A DNA stretch of 64,000 nucleotides from Thermomicrobiales bacterium (GTDB lineage: Bacteria > Chloroflexota > Chloroflexia > Thermomicrobiales > UBA6265), in contig JAMLHR010000002.1 in the NCBI GenBank assembly GCA_023957015.1, forward strand, positions 1-64,000, in the 5' to 3' direction. Of this stretch, positions 26,616-36,121 are shown one piece after another (position 1 is the stretch's first letter; each line of letters begins with the position of its first letter). The notes below the pieces were generated by a model. It searched no databases and was not told where the DNA came from. It worked only from the letters and a program-made list of their open reading frames with translations. Both the position numbers and the translations under genes were made by a program.

Positions 26616-26807
26616 GGCACGCTCCTTATGATGTTTCGGAGTACATAGGTAGAGTATTGCAGAGACAACGCCCGCACCGTGAGTCCGGTTCCTGGAGTTC
26701 CGTGGGGGAGAACAGACGGGTGCCTGTCACGTTATGGATGATGGCATCTCCCGCAACCGGTGGTACGATCATTTCCACGCAGTTCGCGGATGGTCGGGAG
26801 CGATTTC

Positions 26808-28010
26808 ATGCAGCGAAATGACCTCTGGTTAGGGGTATATCTCCCATCAATGCTTCTCGCCCTCGGGCAGGGAGCACTATTGGCGACCCTACCGCTGTAC
26901 GCCGCCGAACTCGGATTCGGTTACACCCTCATCTCCGTCATCAGCTCGGCTGCCGCCATCGGTACGCTGCTAACCGATGTTCCCGCAGGAGCAGCAATCC
27001 ACCGCATCGGTCTGCACCGCTCGATGTATCTCGGCACCAGCCTGGTGGCGATGAGTACCTTCCCCCTGGCTCTGGACATGTCGGCTGGATGGATCGTTAT
27101 CCTCAGACTCATTGCCGGTGTCGGTACGGCGCTGTGGGGTTTGAGCAGACATTCCTACATCGCCACTGCTGTACCGGTGGCGTCCCGCGGACAGGCGATC
27201 GCCACGTTTGGTGGTGTGAACAGGATCGGTATCTTCGGCGGTCCTGCGCTTGGTGGCGCAATTGCTACCGTCTGGGGACTCCAATCGGCCTTCATCCTTA
27301 CCGGCGTGATGGCATTGTTGGCACTGGCTACGGTGGCAATCGCGTTACCGAAGTCATCTCACACTATGCCGCATCGCACCGGTGGATCGAAGGGGCGTTG
27401 GTCGCTGGTGTGGTTGACCTTGCGTGAGAACGCGAGCGATATGACAGCCGCTGGTATCGCCCAACTCCTGGCCCAGATGATTCGACAAGGGCGACAGCTG
27501 CTGATTCCGCTGATCGGTGCCAATGCACTCGGACTCTCGGCGGCTCAGGTGGGTCTGATCATGACCATCTCCGCCGTAGTGGATATGAGCATGTTCTTTC
27601 CCGCCGGATACCTGATGGACAGATTCGGTCGTAGGTTCGCGACCGTTCCTAGTTTCGCCATCATGGGTCTCGGTTTGGCGATGTTGCCCTTTGCGACCTC
27701 GTTTGCCACTATGGCCGCAATCGGCATTGTCATTGGGCTGGGAAACGGTCTGGGTTCGGGTTCGATGATGACGCTCGGTGCCGATTTGGCTCCTGAGGGT
27801 GCCACCGGTGAGTTTTTGGGTATTTGGAGACTGATCGGCGATCTCGGTGCGGTAATTGGTCCGTTGTTGGTCGGAGTTATCGCTGCCAATATGAGTCTTG
27901 ATCAATCGGCGATCATGCTTGGTGTGGCGGGATTCGCCTCCAGCCTGATGTTCTTGTTCCTGGTGAAGGAAACACGGGTCGATCCGGTGCCGATTGTCGA
28001 AGTGAAGTAA
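26808..28010 (+). CDS. Major facilitator superfamily transporter
   Basis: This 400-residue protein has about twelve hydrophobic helices. The MFS loop 2-3 signature appears in degenerate form (DVPAGAAIHRIGLHRSM), and its second-half repeat reads FFPAGYLMDRFGRRFAT. Substrate cannot be inferred; the general look is of a drug or metabolite exporter. ATG at 26808 is preferred because GGGAG lies nine bases upstream, shortening an open frame that begins at 26760. The LigB-like gene follows after 14 bases, so the two may be cotranscribed. Confidence 0.85.
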   Translation: MQRNDLWLGVYLPSMLLALGQGALLATLPLYAAELGFGYTLISVISSAAAIGTLLTDVPAGAAIHRIGLHRSMYLGTSLVAMSTFPLALDMSAGWIVILRLIAGVGTALWGLSRHSYIATAVPVASRGQAIATFGGVNRIGIFGGPALGGAIATVWGLQSAFILTGVMALLALATVAIALPKSSHTMPHRTGGSKGRWSLVWLTLRENASDMTAAGIAQLLAQMIRQGRQLLIPLIGANALGLSAAQVGLIMTISAVVDMSMFFPAGYLMDRFGRRFATVPSFAIMGLGLAMLPFATSFATMAAIGIVIGLGNGLGSGSMMTLGADLAPEGATGEFLGIWRLIGDLGAVIGPLLVGVIAANMSLDQSAIMLGVAGFASSLMFLFLVKETRVDPVPIVEVK

Positions 28011-28024
28011 GAAGGAGAGTAGAC

Positions 28025-28891
28025 ATGTCACTCGTTGCCGCGGCGATTATGCCGCACGGATTTCCACTCATTCCGGCGCTCGATAACGGACTGGAAGATA
28101 TCGCCGCATTGCGGGCAGAGATGGTACGCGTCGGCCGCCAGTTCGCTGAAGCGAATGTTGACACCATCGTGCTGGTTGGACCCCATGGAACCCGCGTTGA
28201 TGGTGCCATGGCGATTGTTCGTACCGGGCGTGCGGCGGGTGCGCTCCGTTATCGTGATGCGATGGTCGAGATGAACGTGCCGATTGATCACGAGTTCGTC
28301 GATGAGATCGCGACCGCATGTGAGGCGGCGGACGTTCCGGTGGCGCTGGTGGGCTTTGGTGGTAACCGTATGGATCAGGCCACCATGCCCATGGATTGGG
28401 GCGCGATGGGCCCGTTGTGGTTCCTGGGCCACGATCAGGATCGTGCTGGCTACGGCGATGTCCTGGCCGGACATCCCGAGGGGCCGGAAGGTCCGCCGGT
28501 CGTGTTGATTACACCCAGCCGCAAGCTTGATCGGTCCATGCAGATCGCATTTGGTCGCACGCTTGGCAAGTTATTTGCGGAGTCGGGGCGTAGGATCGGT
28601 TTCGTCGCATCCTGCGACTGGGCCCACGTGCATCGCGCGGATGGACCCTACGGTGCACATCCGATCGCCCGCCAGATGGACGACACTATCCTGGCCGCGA
28701 TTCGATCGAACGATCTCAGGAGCTTGCAATACCTGCCGCAACCCGATGTCGAAGCGGCAGCCATCGATGGCATGTGGCAATGTCTGATTCTGGCAGGAAT
28801 TCAGGAGATCATTCCCATGCGACCCGAAGCACCTGTCTATGGAATCGATGGATACTACAGCATGATCGTCTCCCGATTCCTGCCGGAGTAA
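28025..28891 (+). CDS. LigB-family (class III extradiol dioxygenase-like) protein
   Basis: This 288-residue protein has the class III extradiol dioxygenase subunit B layout. An N-terminal His sits in IMPHGFPLIPAL, then VLVGPHGTRVDG, then a central FVASCDWAHVHR with candidate metal-binding His, and a C-terminal YGIDGYYSMIV. The fold includes true ring-cleaving enzymes and the uncharacterised MEMO-like proteins, so the substrate is uncertain. AAGGAGAG before the ATG marks the start. It is second in a run MFS - LigB-like - radC - luciferase-like whose genes nearly touch. Confidence 0.75.
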   Translation: MSLVAAAIMPHGFPLIPALDNGLEDIAALRAEMVRVGRQFAEANVDTIVLVGPHGTRVDGAMAIVRTGRAAGALRYRDAMVEMNVPIDHEFVDEIATACEAADVPVALVGFGGNRMDQATMPMDWGAMGPLWFLGHDQDRAGYGDVLAGHPEGPEGPPVVLITPSRKLDRSMQIAFGRTLGKLFAESGRRIGFVASCDWAHVHRADGPYGAHPIARQMDDTILAAIRSNDLRSLQYLPQPDVEAAAIDGMWQCLILAGIQEIIPMRPEAPVYGIDGYYSMIVSRFLPE

Positions 28892-28894
28892 TCA

Positions 28895-29605
28895 ATGGCC
28901 ACGCCTTACAATCACCGTATCAGCGAGATGGAGGTATCAGAGAGACCTCGAGAGCGATTGGAGCGATACGGTGCGGGTGTGCTTTCCTCGGCCGAGTTGG
29001 TAGCGCTCATCCTCAACACCGGCACACGAGGTGAATCCGTGTTGCCGATGAGCCAGCGAATCCTCAACGAGAACGGCGGACTTACAGGCTTGATGCGGAT
29101 GGAACACGTCGAACTTGCCCAGATCAAGGGTATCGGTAAGGCGAAGGCCGCCAAGTTGATGGCAGCGCTGGAAATGGGACGCCGACTCACGACGATGCTC
29201 GATGAGGATCGGCCCCGAGCCGCCAGTCCGGAGGATGTCGTGCGGTTACTGGGTGTCGAGATGGCTTCACTACCGCGTGAGGAGATGCGCGTGGTGCTGC
29301 TCAACAGCAAGCACTACATCGTCGGTGTCAGTACGGTGGGGCAGGGGACGGTGAGTTCCGCCAATATGCGTATGGCCGAGGTTTTTGCCCCCGCCGTGAA
29401 ACGGATTGCGCCCTATATACTGCTTGTCCATAACCATCCCACCGGTGATCCGACGCCCTCCACGGCGGACGTTCTCTTTACGAAGGAAGCCGTGGCCGCT
29501 GGAAAACTGCTGGATATCGGTGTGATAGATCACATCATCATCGGACAGGGGCGGCACACATCGCTGAAGCGACTCGGTCTCGGCTTCGAGGAAAGGAACT
29601 CGTGA
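28895..29605 (+). CDS. radC: RadC family JAB-domain protein
   Basis: This 236-residue protein has an N-terminal helix-hairpin-helix-like part (LAQIKGIGKAKAAKLMAAL, about residues 69-87). A JAB/MPN metalloprotease-like domain follows, with the HNHPTGDPTPSTAD motif (HxH...D zinc site) near residues 177-190. GGAG overlapping the previous stop codon precedes the ATG, suggesting coupled translation. The name comes from an old repair phenotype; the biochemical role of RadC remains unclear. Confidence 0.93.
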   Translation: MATPYNHRISEMEVSERPRERLERYGAGVLSSAELVALILNTGTRGESVLPMSQRILNENGGLTGLMRMEHVELAQIKGIGKAKAAKLMAALEMGRRLTTMLDEDRPRAASPEDVVRLLGVEMASLPREEMRVVLLNSKHYIVGVSTVGQGTVSSANMRMAEVFAPAVKRIAPYILLVHNHPTGDPTPSTADVLFTKEAVAAGKLLDIGVIDHIIIGQGRHTSLKRLGLGFEERNS

Positions 29606-30390
29606 TGACACTTGATTTGCCTTGCTGGGGATTCGGTATCACCAGCACCGTACCCGTGGAGATCGTGCGCGAACTGGCCCCGATCGTGGAGCAAGCCGGT
29701 TTTGGCACGCTCTGGATCAACCACATTCCTGGCGGCAACTGCTACGCCTCTATGGAAGTCGCCGCCAGCGTAACCTCGAAGCTAAAGCTTGGATCTGGTG
29801 TGACATCATTGGATGCCATGGATGCATCCACAATCGTCCAGGAGGTGCGGAATCGCGATCTGCCAGATGATCGCCTCACGATCGGTATCGGAGCCAGCAA
29901 GCCGCCGAGTCCACTCGAAACGGTTGCTCGTGGTCTTGACCTGCTTCACGAGGAGTTATCTGGCGTGCCGATCGTTGTCGGTGCACTGGGACCGAAGATG
30001 CGAGATCTTGGTGTGGCCCACGGCGATGGTGTGCTGCTCAACTGGCTGACGCCGGATGCTGCCCGTGGAGCGATGGAGGACCGCAGGCGCGATGCACCGG
30101 AGTCGGATGCGACTGTAGCGCTCTATACTCGTTGTTCGCTTGGCGCGATTGGTGCCGGAGCTATGGCAATCGAGGCGGCCAGGTACGCTTCCTTTCCTGG
30201 CTATGCTGCGAACTTCGCGAGGTTGGGATTCTCGGCAATGGATGCTGCTGTCTGCGTCGATGAGCCAATGGCGCTGGTGGAGCGGCTCTCAGCCTATCAG
30301 GGTGTGGTGGACCAACCTGTGCTGCGCGCGATTACCGGAGCAGAATCGCTGAAGGCCTATGCCTCGCTGGTAGAAGGCGCCAGAAACTGA
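29605..30390 (+). CDS. Luciferase-like (LLM class) oxidoreductase-related protein
   Basis: This 261-residue protein resembles flavin-dependent LLM oxidoreductases: an opening strand LDLPCWGFGITS, TLWINHIPGG, LGSGVTSLDAMD, RLTIGIGASKPP and VLLNWLTPDAARG follow the barrel pattern of F420/FMN-binding members. It is shorter than most members (about 300-340). The cofactor is not evident. ATG overlaps the radC stop (gtgATGa), and an upstream GTG in frame is also possible. Its 3' end overlaps the opposite-strand hypothetical gene by 34 bases. Confidence 0.72.
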   Translation: MTLDLPCWGFGITSTVPVEIVRELAPIVEQAGFGTLWINHIPGGNCYASMEVAASVTSKLKLGSGVTSLDAMDASTIVQEVRNRDLPDDRLTIGIGASKPPSPLETVARGLDLLHEELSGVPIVVGALGPKMRDLGVAHGDGVLLNWLTPDAARGAMEDRRRDAPESDATVALYTRCSLGAIGAGAMAIEAARYASFPGYAANFARLGFSAMDAAVCVDEPMALVERLSAYQGVVDQPVLRAITGAESLKAYASLVEGARN

Positions 30391-30788
30391 TCCAGCTCGA
30401 TTGCGGTTTCCAGTTTCTGCATGCTTGGTGGCCACTGATGCGGTCCGTTGTGCATACAGTCGCAATAGAGTGTTGCACCGCCGAAACGATCAACCGCGAG
30501 GTGGCGTAACGTTGTCATGCCGGTTCGCGTCTGGACGGGTTCTTCCTCGATTTCGCTGGCGGCATGGAACACGCAGTAAACATCGAATCGTTCTGTCGGT
30601 GGCTCCAGTTCGGGCGGACGTACTTCCTGAGGAGGATCGACGACGGCGGTGACCGGTGCGACAGGTGAAACCGTCTCTACTGTCTCTGACGTTGTTTGCT
30701 GCTCAGGTCTCGAACCACATTCACCGCGAGGTCGTCGGTGTCGACGGCGATTTCGGGATTCGGTACGTTCATTCTGTACATCTGCCAT
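30357..30788 (-). CDS. Hypothetical protein with basic N-terminus and Cys/His C-terminal domain
   Basis: This 143-residue protein has an Arg-rich start (ESRNRRRHRRPRGE) and a Pro/Glu/Val linker. A compact end region contains FDVYCVFHAASE and LYCDCMHNGPHQWP, whose Cys and His residues could bind a metal. I do not recognise a family. The ribosome-binding site is weak. It is convergent with, and overlaps by 34 bases, the luciferase-like gene, and is divergent from mreB. Confidence 0.5.
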   Translation of the reverse strand: MADVQNERTESRNRRRHRRPRGECGSRPEQQTTSETVETVSPVAPVTAVVDPPQEVRPPELEPPTERFDVYCVFHAASEIEEEPVQTRTGMTTLRHLAVDRFGGATLYCDCMHNGPHQWPPSMQKLETAIELDQFLAPSTSEA

Positions 30789-30828
30789 GGTCACAGTTTA
30801 CTCTTGACGCAAGACTGCACGGTGGCCG

Positions 30829-30844
30829 GGCACGATATCGTGCC
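30829..30844. promoter_or_regulatory. 16-bp perfect palindrome upstream of mreB
   Basis: GGCACGATATCGTGCC is fully self-complementary and ends 32 bases before the mreB ATG. It could be an operator for a dimeric regulator or a hairpin in the leader. A TTGACG (30804-30809) lies upstream, but a matching -10 is not convincing. Confidence 0.4.
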
Positions 30845-30876
30845 TCCACCTGTAACTCCACTATGAGGAAGCATAC

Positions 30877-31881
30877 ATGCCCAAGCAAGTAGGTATTGAT
30901 CTCGGAACAGCGAACGTGCTCGTGTTTGTGCGCGGTCGCGGTGTCGTGATCAATGAACCGTCTGTCGTGGCGATCTCTGCCAAAGATGGCAAGGTCAAGG
31001 CGGTCGGACTGGAAGCCCGCGATATGTTGGGCCGTGAGCCGCGTGAGACGATTGAGGTCGTGCGTCCAATGCGCGATGGTGTGATCGCTGATTACGTGGT
31101 TACACAGAAGATGCTCGAGTATTTCATCAATAAGGCCGTGGGGCGGTTCTCGCTAATCCGACCGGATGTGATGATTTGCGTCCCGGCTGGCGTGACTGGT
31201 GTGGAGCGCCGTGCCGTGCGCGAGAGTGCTCTCAATGCCGGTGCTCGACGTGCCTACCTGATCTCCGAACCGCTTGCTGCGGCCATTGGTGCACGCGTGC
31301 CGGTGGCTGACCCCAGCGGCAACATGATCATCGATATCGGTGGCGGTACTACCGAGGTTGCCGTGATCTCGCTCAACGGTATCGTCGTGGCGAGATCATT
31401 GCGTGTTGGCGGTAGCAAGTTCGATGACGCGATCAGCAACTACATCAAGCGCAAGTACAACCTTCGTGTCGGTGAGCGTACCGCCGAGGAAGTTAAGATC
31501 GCCATCGGTTCCGCCATGCCTCTGGAAGAGGATCAGGTGATGGAGGTGCGTGGTCGCGATGAGGTTGCGGGTCTGCCGCGAACCATCCAGATTCGGGCCA
31601 GCGAGATTACGGATGCAATCACTGAACCGCTTGAGGCCATCATTGGTGCCGTCCGGGCCGTGTTGGAGGAAACACCACCGGAGCTTTCATCCGATATCAT
31701 CGACAAAGGTATGATCCTCACCGGCGGTGGTGCGATGTTGCGCCAGCTACCGGATCTCTTGACGGAAGTAACCGGCGTACCGTGTTACGTGGCTGATGAT
31801 CCGCTCTCGGCGGTTGCTATCGGCACAGGACTCGCGTTGGAACATATGGATATCTTAAGGGATAGCCTCGAAGATCGATAA
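30877..31881 (+). CDS. mreB: Rod shape-determining protein MreB
   Basis: This bacterial actin polymerises under the membrane and guides side-wall peptidoglycan synthesis. At 334 residues it is of family length. ATPase motifs are GIDLGTANV (phosphate 1), [14 protein letters not shown] (phosphate 2) and ILTGGGAML (adenosine). [14 protein letters not shown] matches the family's connecting segment. GAGGAA before ATG fixes the start. The usual mreC and mreD partners do not follow; a lipoprotein gene does. Confidence 0.95.
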   Translation: MPKQVGIDLGTANVLVFVRGRGVVINEPSVVAISAKDGKVKAVGLEARDMLGREPRETIEVVRPMRDGVIADYVVTQKMLEYFINKAVGRFSLIRPDVMICVPAGVTGVERRAVRESALNAGARRAYLISEPLAAAIGARVPVADPSGNMIIDIGGGTTEVAVISLNGIVVARSLRVGGSKFDDAISNYIKRKYNLRVGERTAEEVKIAIGSAMPLEEDQVMEVRGRDEVAGLPRTIQIRASEITDAITEPLEAIIGAVRAVLEETPPELSSDIIDKGMILTGGGAMLRQLPDLLTEVTGVPCYVADDPLSAVAIGTGLALEHMDILRDSLEDR

Positions 31882-31928
31882 GAAAGCGTAGAATAAGCGC
31901 AGATGAGCTGGGGAGGGAAGGAGAGTCA

Positions 31929-32621
31929 ATGAAAACACCATTGCGTTCACACATCCTCGGCGGAACTGTGCTCGGTCTCGCGATGATTTTGTCTGCCTGC
32001 GGCGGTGGAAGTGGCGATGATCCCACACCGACGCCACCTCCGACCACAACCACTGCCAAACCAACGCAACCACCAGTCGTCATTCCTTCTACACCTGTAA
32101 CCATCGTTGTCGAAACTCCCACAGCCGTGATCGCCACACCAACGGTCACCGTTCCAGTGATGATGGGGACCCCGACCGTAGGCCCGGTTGACTTGACTGG
32201 GGATGACGCGACACCAGTCGCTGAGGTACCAGCGGTACCTACTGTTGTTTGGGTTGTGTCTGACACGCCCGGTGACGGAACCGGCGGCTCCGGTGCGCCC
32301 GGTGAACGTGAGAATACGGAACCGGAGGTTGCCACGGGTACACCTGTCGCTCAGCTAACCATTGAGGGATGCGAACTGCCGCATGTGCCGACCTATATCG
32401 GCGACTCCCACCAAGGCCAGTTGATCGATGATGTGAACTTCCGCTCAGGTCCGGGTGTGGACTGCGAGCCGCTGCTGGATGAGCCTCTGGGAGGTGGCCA
32501 GACAGTGACCGTCACCGGTGGTCCGGTAACGCAGGCTACCGATGGTAGCGAGTGGGTGGAAATCGAATTCAACGGTATCCGTGGCTGGATCCGATCCGAT
32601 TTCATTGATCTCAATCCCTAA
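31929..32621 (+). CDS. Lipoprotein with Pro/Thr linker and SH3-like domain
   Basis: This 230-residue protein has a lipoprotein signal (LGLAMILSAC, lipid on Cys after LSA). A long Thr/Pro/Val-rich linker of about 110 residues follows. The C-terminal domain (about 155-228), with VNFRSGPGVDCEPLLDE and RGWIRSDFIDL, matches bacterial SH3 (SH3b) domains that often bind cell-wall peptides. The two Cys residues in the last part (GCELPH and VDCEPL) could form a disulfide. GGAAGGAGAG precedes ATG. Confidence 0.8.
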   Translation: MKTPLRSHILGGTVLGLAMILSACGGGSGDDPTPTPPPTTTTAKPTQPPVVIPSTPVTIVVETPTAVIATPTVTVPVMMGTPTVGPVDLTGDDATPVAEVPAVPTVVWVVSDTPGDGTGGSGAPGERENTEPEVATGTPVAQLTIEGCELPHVPTYIGDSHQGQLIDDVNFRSGPGVDCEPLLDEPLGGGQTVTVTGGPVTQATDGSEWVEIEFNGIRGWIRSDFIDLNP

Positions 32622-32654
32622 TAGAGAAATCACAGTGTTCTGAAAGGTACTCCC

Positions 32655-34223
32655 ATGAAGTTTCCGCGAGAGTCCGGCATTCTGTTGCATCCAACATCAT
32701 TGCCAGGAGAGTTTGGATTGGGCGATTTCGGTGGCAGTGCCTACCGTTTCGTGGATTGGCTGGAAGCCGCCGGTCAACGGCTTTGGCAGGTGATGCCATT
32801 GGGACCGGTCGGATACGGTGACTCGCCTTATTCGGCGCTCAGTGCATTTGCCGGGAATCCACTGCTGGTCTCACCCTCCGTCCTTATTGGTGATGGACTT
32901 CTGACGGATGACGATCTCGCCGACGCTCCGAACTTCCCTGATGGTCGTGTCGATTGGAATCTGATTCGCCCCTGGCGCTGGAGCAAGCTCCGCCTCGCCT
33001 ATAGCCGGCTGGGTGATTCCCCCATGTTGCTGGCGGAGTTCACGCGCTTCATCGATATCGCACCGCAGTGGTTGCGAGACTATGCGCTGTTCGTGAGTTT
33101 GAAGGAGCATTTTGGCGGTGGCTGGTGGCTGGATTGGCCCGCCGATATCCGCGCCCATGAGGGTGCGGCGATCGAGCATTGGACGGTTGAGCTGGCTGCC
33201 GAGATCCGATTCCAGAGCTTTGTTCAATTCCTGTTTCAGCGGCAATGGCACACGTTGCGTACTTATGCCAATGGCAAGGGTATCCGCGTCATCGGTGATA
33301 TCCCGATCTTCGTCGCGCTCGATAGCGCCGATGTCTGGGCCAATCAGAGTCAATTCAGCATCAATCCCATCACCAGCCATCCGGATTGGGTGGCCGGTGT
33401 CCCTCCGGATTACTTTTCCCCAACCGGTCAACGCTGGGGCAACCCCACCTTCAACTGGCGGGCGATGATCGACGACGGCTTCGCCTGGTGGGTGGAGCGT
33501 TTCCGGGCGGTACGGGATCTGGTGGATATCGTCCGTATCGATCATTTCCGTGGCTTTGCGGCCGCCTGGCATGTGCCGGGCGAAAGCGATATCGCGTCCA
33601 CCGGACATTGGGAGGAAGCACCGGGTGCGGAGGTGTTTTCGGCAGCGCGACGCGCTCTGGGAGACTTCCCCGTTATCGTTGAGGATCTGGGTCTGATTAC
33701 CGCAGATGTCGTGAGTTTGCGTGAGATCCTCGGCTTCCCTGGTATGAATGTGCTCCATTTCGCCTTCGACGGTGATCCGACCAACAATTACTTGCCCCAC
33801 AATCACAAGCGCAATGCGGTCACCTACACGGCCACCCACGACAATCAGACAAGCGTCGGTTGGTGGACTTCCATCTCCGAGGAGGAACGTGATCGCGTGC
33901 GCCACTATCTCGGTCATGCAGTGGCCGATCCCGCCTGGGATATGCTCCGCACTGCACTGAGTAGTGCGGCGAATACCAGCATCGTTCCCATGCAGGATGT
34001 GCTGCGTCTCGGCGATGAAGCGCGGATGAACACGCCCGCCACCACCTGGGGCAACTGGAGCTGGATGATGACGCCGGATCAACTGGACTCTGGACTGGCT
34101 CAGGGACTGCGCGATCTCACCAGCACCTACGGTCGTATCGCGGACGACTATCCTGACAAATCCACAAATGAGTTCGATTACGCCTCACCGTTTAGCGGGA
34201 TTGAAGCAACGCGTTCGTGGTAA
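32655..34223 (+). CDS. malQ: 4-alpha-glucanotransferase (amylomaltase)
   Basis: MalQ moves maltodextrin segments between alpha-1,4-glucan chains. This 522-residue GH77 protein opens with ESGILLHPTSLPGEFGLGDF, the family's donor-site N-terminus. Catalytic residues lie in VDIVRIDHFRGF (nucleophile Asp), VIVEDLGLITADV (acid/base Glu) and YTATHDNQTSVGWW (third Asp). AAAGG precedes ATG. The branching enzyme follows after about 108 bases, so both may act on glycogen-like polymer made by the GlgE pathway encoded about 20 kb away. Confidence 0.95.
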   Translation: MKFPRESGILLHPTSLPGEFGLGDFGGSAYRFVDWLEAAGQRLWQVMPLGPVGYGDSPYSALSAFAGNPLLVSPSVLIGDGLLTDDDLADAPNFPDGRVDWNLIRPWRWSKLRLAYSRLGDSPMLLAEFTRFIDIAPQWLRDYALFVSLKEHFGGGWWLDWPADIRAHEGAAIEHWTVELAAEIRFQSFVQFLFQRQWHTLRTYANGKGIRVIGDIPIFVALDSADVWANQSQFSINPITSHPDWVAGVPPDYFSPTGQRWGNPTFNWRAMIDDGFAWWVERFRAVRDLVDIVRIDHFRGFAAAWHVPGESDIASTGHWEEAPGAEVFSAARRALGDFPVIVEDLGLITADVVSLREILGFPGMNVLHFAFDGDPTNNYLPHNHKRNAVTYTATHDNQTSVGWWTSISEEERDRVRHYLGHAVADPAWDMLRTALSSAANTSIVPMQDVLRLGDEARMNTPATTWGNWSWMMTPDQLDSGLAQGLRDLTSTYGRIADDYPDKSTNEFDYASPFSGIEATRSW

Positions 34224-34331
34224 GTCAACCGATGTTCGGAATCTGTGGCCCAGGCCTGTAAACTAGGGCTGGATGGGGCGTGCGTTCCCCGCGTTCAGGA
34301 GATACCGCCAACGAGCGGAATGGAGCTAACA

Positions 34332-36041
34332 ATGCCACAGACCAATGGTGCTTTCACCTTCGTGCTACATAGCCATCTTCCCTATGCCCGTCAGGCCGGG
34401 ATGTGGCCGCACGGTGAAGAGTGGGTGCATGAGGCGATCGCCGAGACCTATGTTCCCCTCTGGAACGCGCTCTATGATCTCGCCGAGCAAGGTGTTGACT
34501 ATCGCATCACTGTCAGCATCACTCCGATTCTCGGCGAGCAATTGGCCGATCCATTGATCGTCGAGCATTTCCTGACCTATGCCGAGGAGCGCTCTGCGTG
34601 GGCCGCCGCCGATATCGAGCGGTTCGCCCAGGATGGCGATGCCGAGATGGAAGCGCTCGCTCGTCACTTCCATCACTGGTACTCTCGCATTCTCACCAGC
34701 TTCCGTGATCGCTTCAACTGTGATCTCCTCGGTTCGCTCAAGCGATTACAGGATGCAGGACTCGTCGAGATCTCCACATCCGCTGCCACTCACGGCTATC
34801 TGCCGTTGCTGCAGCGTGATTCGTCCATCTACGGTCAGATTCAGACCGGCGTCAGCGCCTACGAGCGTCATTTCGGTCGCCGACCAAAGGCGATCTGGTT
34901 GCCGGAATGTGCCTATCGCCCGGCCTATATCGAGGAGTCCGGCATCACCCGACCAGGTATCGAGTCCTATCTGGGTGAGCAGGGGATCCGTGTCTTCTTC
35001 TCCGAAACCCACACCGTCGAGGGTGGCCGTCCGGTCGGTAAAGCTGCAGGCGATTCGATTGGCATCTATGGATCTGTACCGAAGAGGCAGCTGGTCTCCA
35101 CACCTGCTGGCGAGCAGACCGATCCCGGAACAACCTTCAAGAGCTATTGGGTTGGTGATGAGCCAGGCCGGGTTGCTGTCCTTGGTCGCAACAATCGCAC
35201 AGGTCAGCAGGTCTGGTCCGGACAGTTCGGGTATCCGGGAGACGAGTGGTATCGCGAATTCCACCGCAAGGATGGTGTTTCCGGTATGCAATACTGGCGC
35301 ATCGGACTACCGGGAACCGATCTCGGCGCCAAGCCGGCGTACGATCCCGAGAAGGCCGCCGAGCGGGTGAAGTCACACGCGCAACACTTCGTTGGTCTGG
35401 TCGCGGATCTGCTTCGCGAGCATAAGGAAGAGACCGGCGAGTACGGCATTATCGCCAGCAACTATGATACCGAACTCTTTGGCCACTGGTGGTTCGAAGG
35501 GGTGGATTGGCTGAAAGAAGTGCTGATCGGTCTCGCCAGTGATGACAGCGTTGATCTCACCACCGCCTCGACCTGGGTTGAGGATCATGGTGGCGATGCC
35601 GTGATGGTGCTGCCGGAATCGAGCTGGGGTATGGGTGGTAACCACTACACCTGGATGAACGATCAGACCAGTTGGATGTGGCCGATTATCCACGACGCCG
35701 AGAATCGTATGGAGCGGCTAATCGCGGATTATCCCGACGCGGATGGTGACCTTGAGCGCGTGCTGGCGCAGGCAGCCCGGGAGTTGCTCCTCCTCCAGAG
35801 TTCCGACTGGCCGTTCCTGGTAACAACCGGCCAGGCTAACGAGTACGCGATTCAGCGATTCAACGAACACGTGGAACGCTTCAACCAGATGGCTGATCTC
35901 GCCGATGACGGTGCAGTGTTGGACGACGATTCCGCCAAGGCGCTGGATGCGCTTGAGGATCTGGACAATCCGTTCCCGGCGATCGATTATCGTGTCTTCG
36001 CTGCCCGTCAGGGGAGCGCTGCACTGGTCGGGGCGGAGTAG
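34332..36041 (+). CDS. GH57 1,4-alpha-glucan branching enzyme
   Basis: This 569-residue GH57 protein has the family's conserved regions in order: FVLHSHLPYAR (region 1, HxHxP), ATHGYLPLL (region 2), IWLPECAYRP (region 3, nucleophile Glu) and ASNYDTELFGHWWFEG (region 4, catalytic Asp). The FGHWW form is typical of GH57 branching enzymes as opposed to amylopullulanases. Region 5 and a C-terminal helical domain with LLLQSSDWPFL follow, also typical. ATG at 34332 follows GGAG; the longer frame from 34245 has no such site. It ends at a bidirectional terminator. Confidence 0.9.
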   Translation: MPQTNGAFTFVLHSHLPYARQAGMWPHGEEWVHEAIAETYVPLWNALYDLAEQGVDYRITVSITPILGEQLADPLIVEHFLTYAEERSAWAAADIERFAQDGDAEMEALARHFHHWYSRILTSFRDRFNCDLLGSLKRLQDAGLVEISTSAATHGYLPLLQRDSSIYGQIQTGVSAYERHFGRRPKAIWLPECAYRPAYIEESGITRPGIESYLGEQGIRVFFSETHTVEGGRPVGKAAGDSIGIYGSVPKRQLVSTPAGEQTDPGTTFKSYWVGDEPGRVAVLGRNNRTGQQVWSGQFGYPGDEWYREFHRKDGVSGMQYWRIGLPGTDLGAKPAYDPEKAAERVKSHAQHFVGLVADLLREHKEETGEYGIIASNYDTELFGHWWFEGVDWLKEVLIGLASDDSVDLTTASTWVEDHGGDAVMVLPESSWGMGGNHYTWMNDQTSWMWPIIHDAENRMERLIADYPDADGDLERVLAQAARELLLLQSSDWPFLVTTGQANEYAIQRFNEHVERFNQMADLADDGAVLDDDSAKALDALEDLDNPFPAIDYRVFAARQGSAALVGAE

Positions 36042-36077
36042 CACAATATCGTATTCGCGGAGTGTTCACGCATAACA

Positions 36078-36110
36078 AAAGAGGTGAGGGCCAGTGGCCT
36101 TCACCTCTTT
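36078..36110. terminator. Bidirectional terminator
   Basis: AAAGAGGTGA (36078-36087) and TCACCTCTTT (36101-36110) continue inward as GGCC/GGCC, giving about 15 paired bases around an AGT loop. T-rich bases follow on both strands (CGTTTCT on plus, TTTTGTT on minus). It sits between the convergent branching-enzyme and binding-protein genes. Confidence 0.8.
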
Positions 36111-36121
36111 CGTTTCTATGG

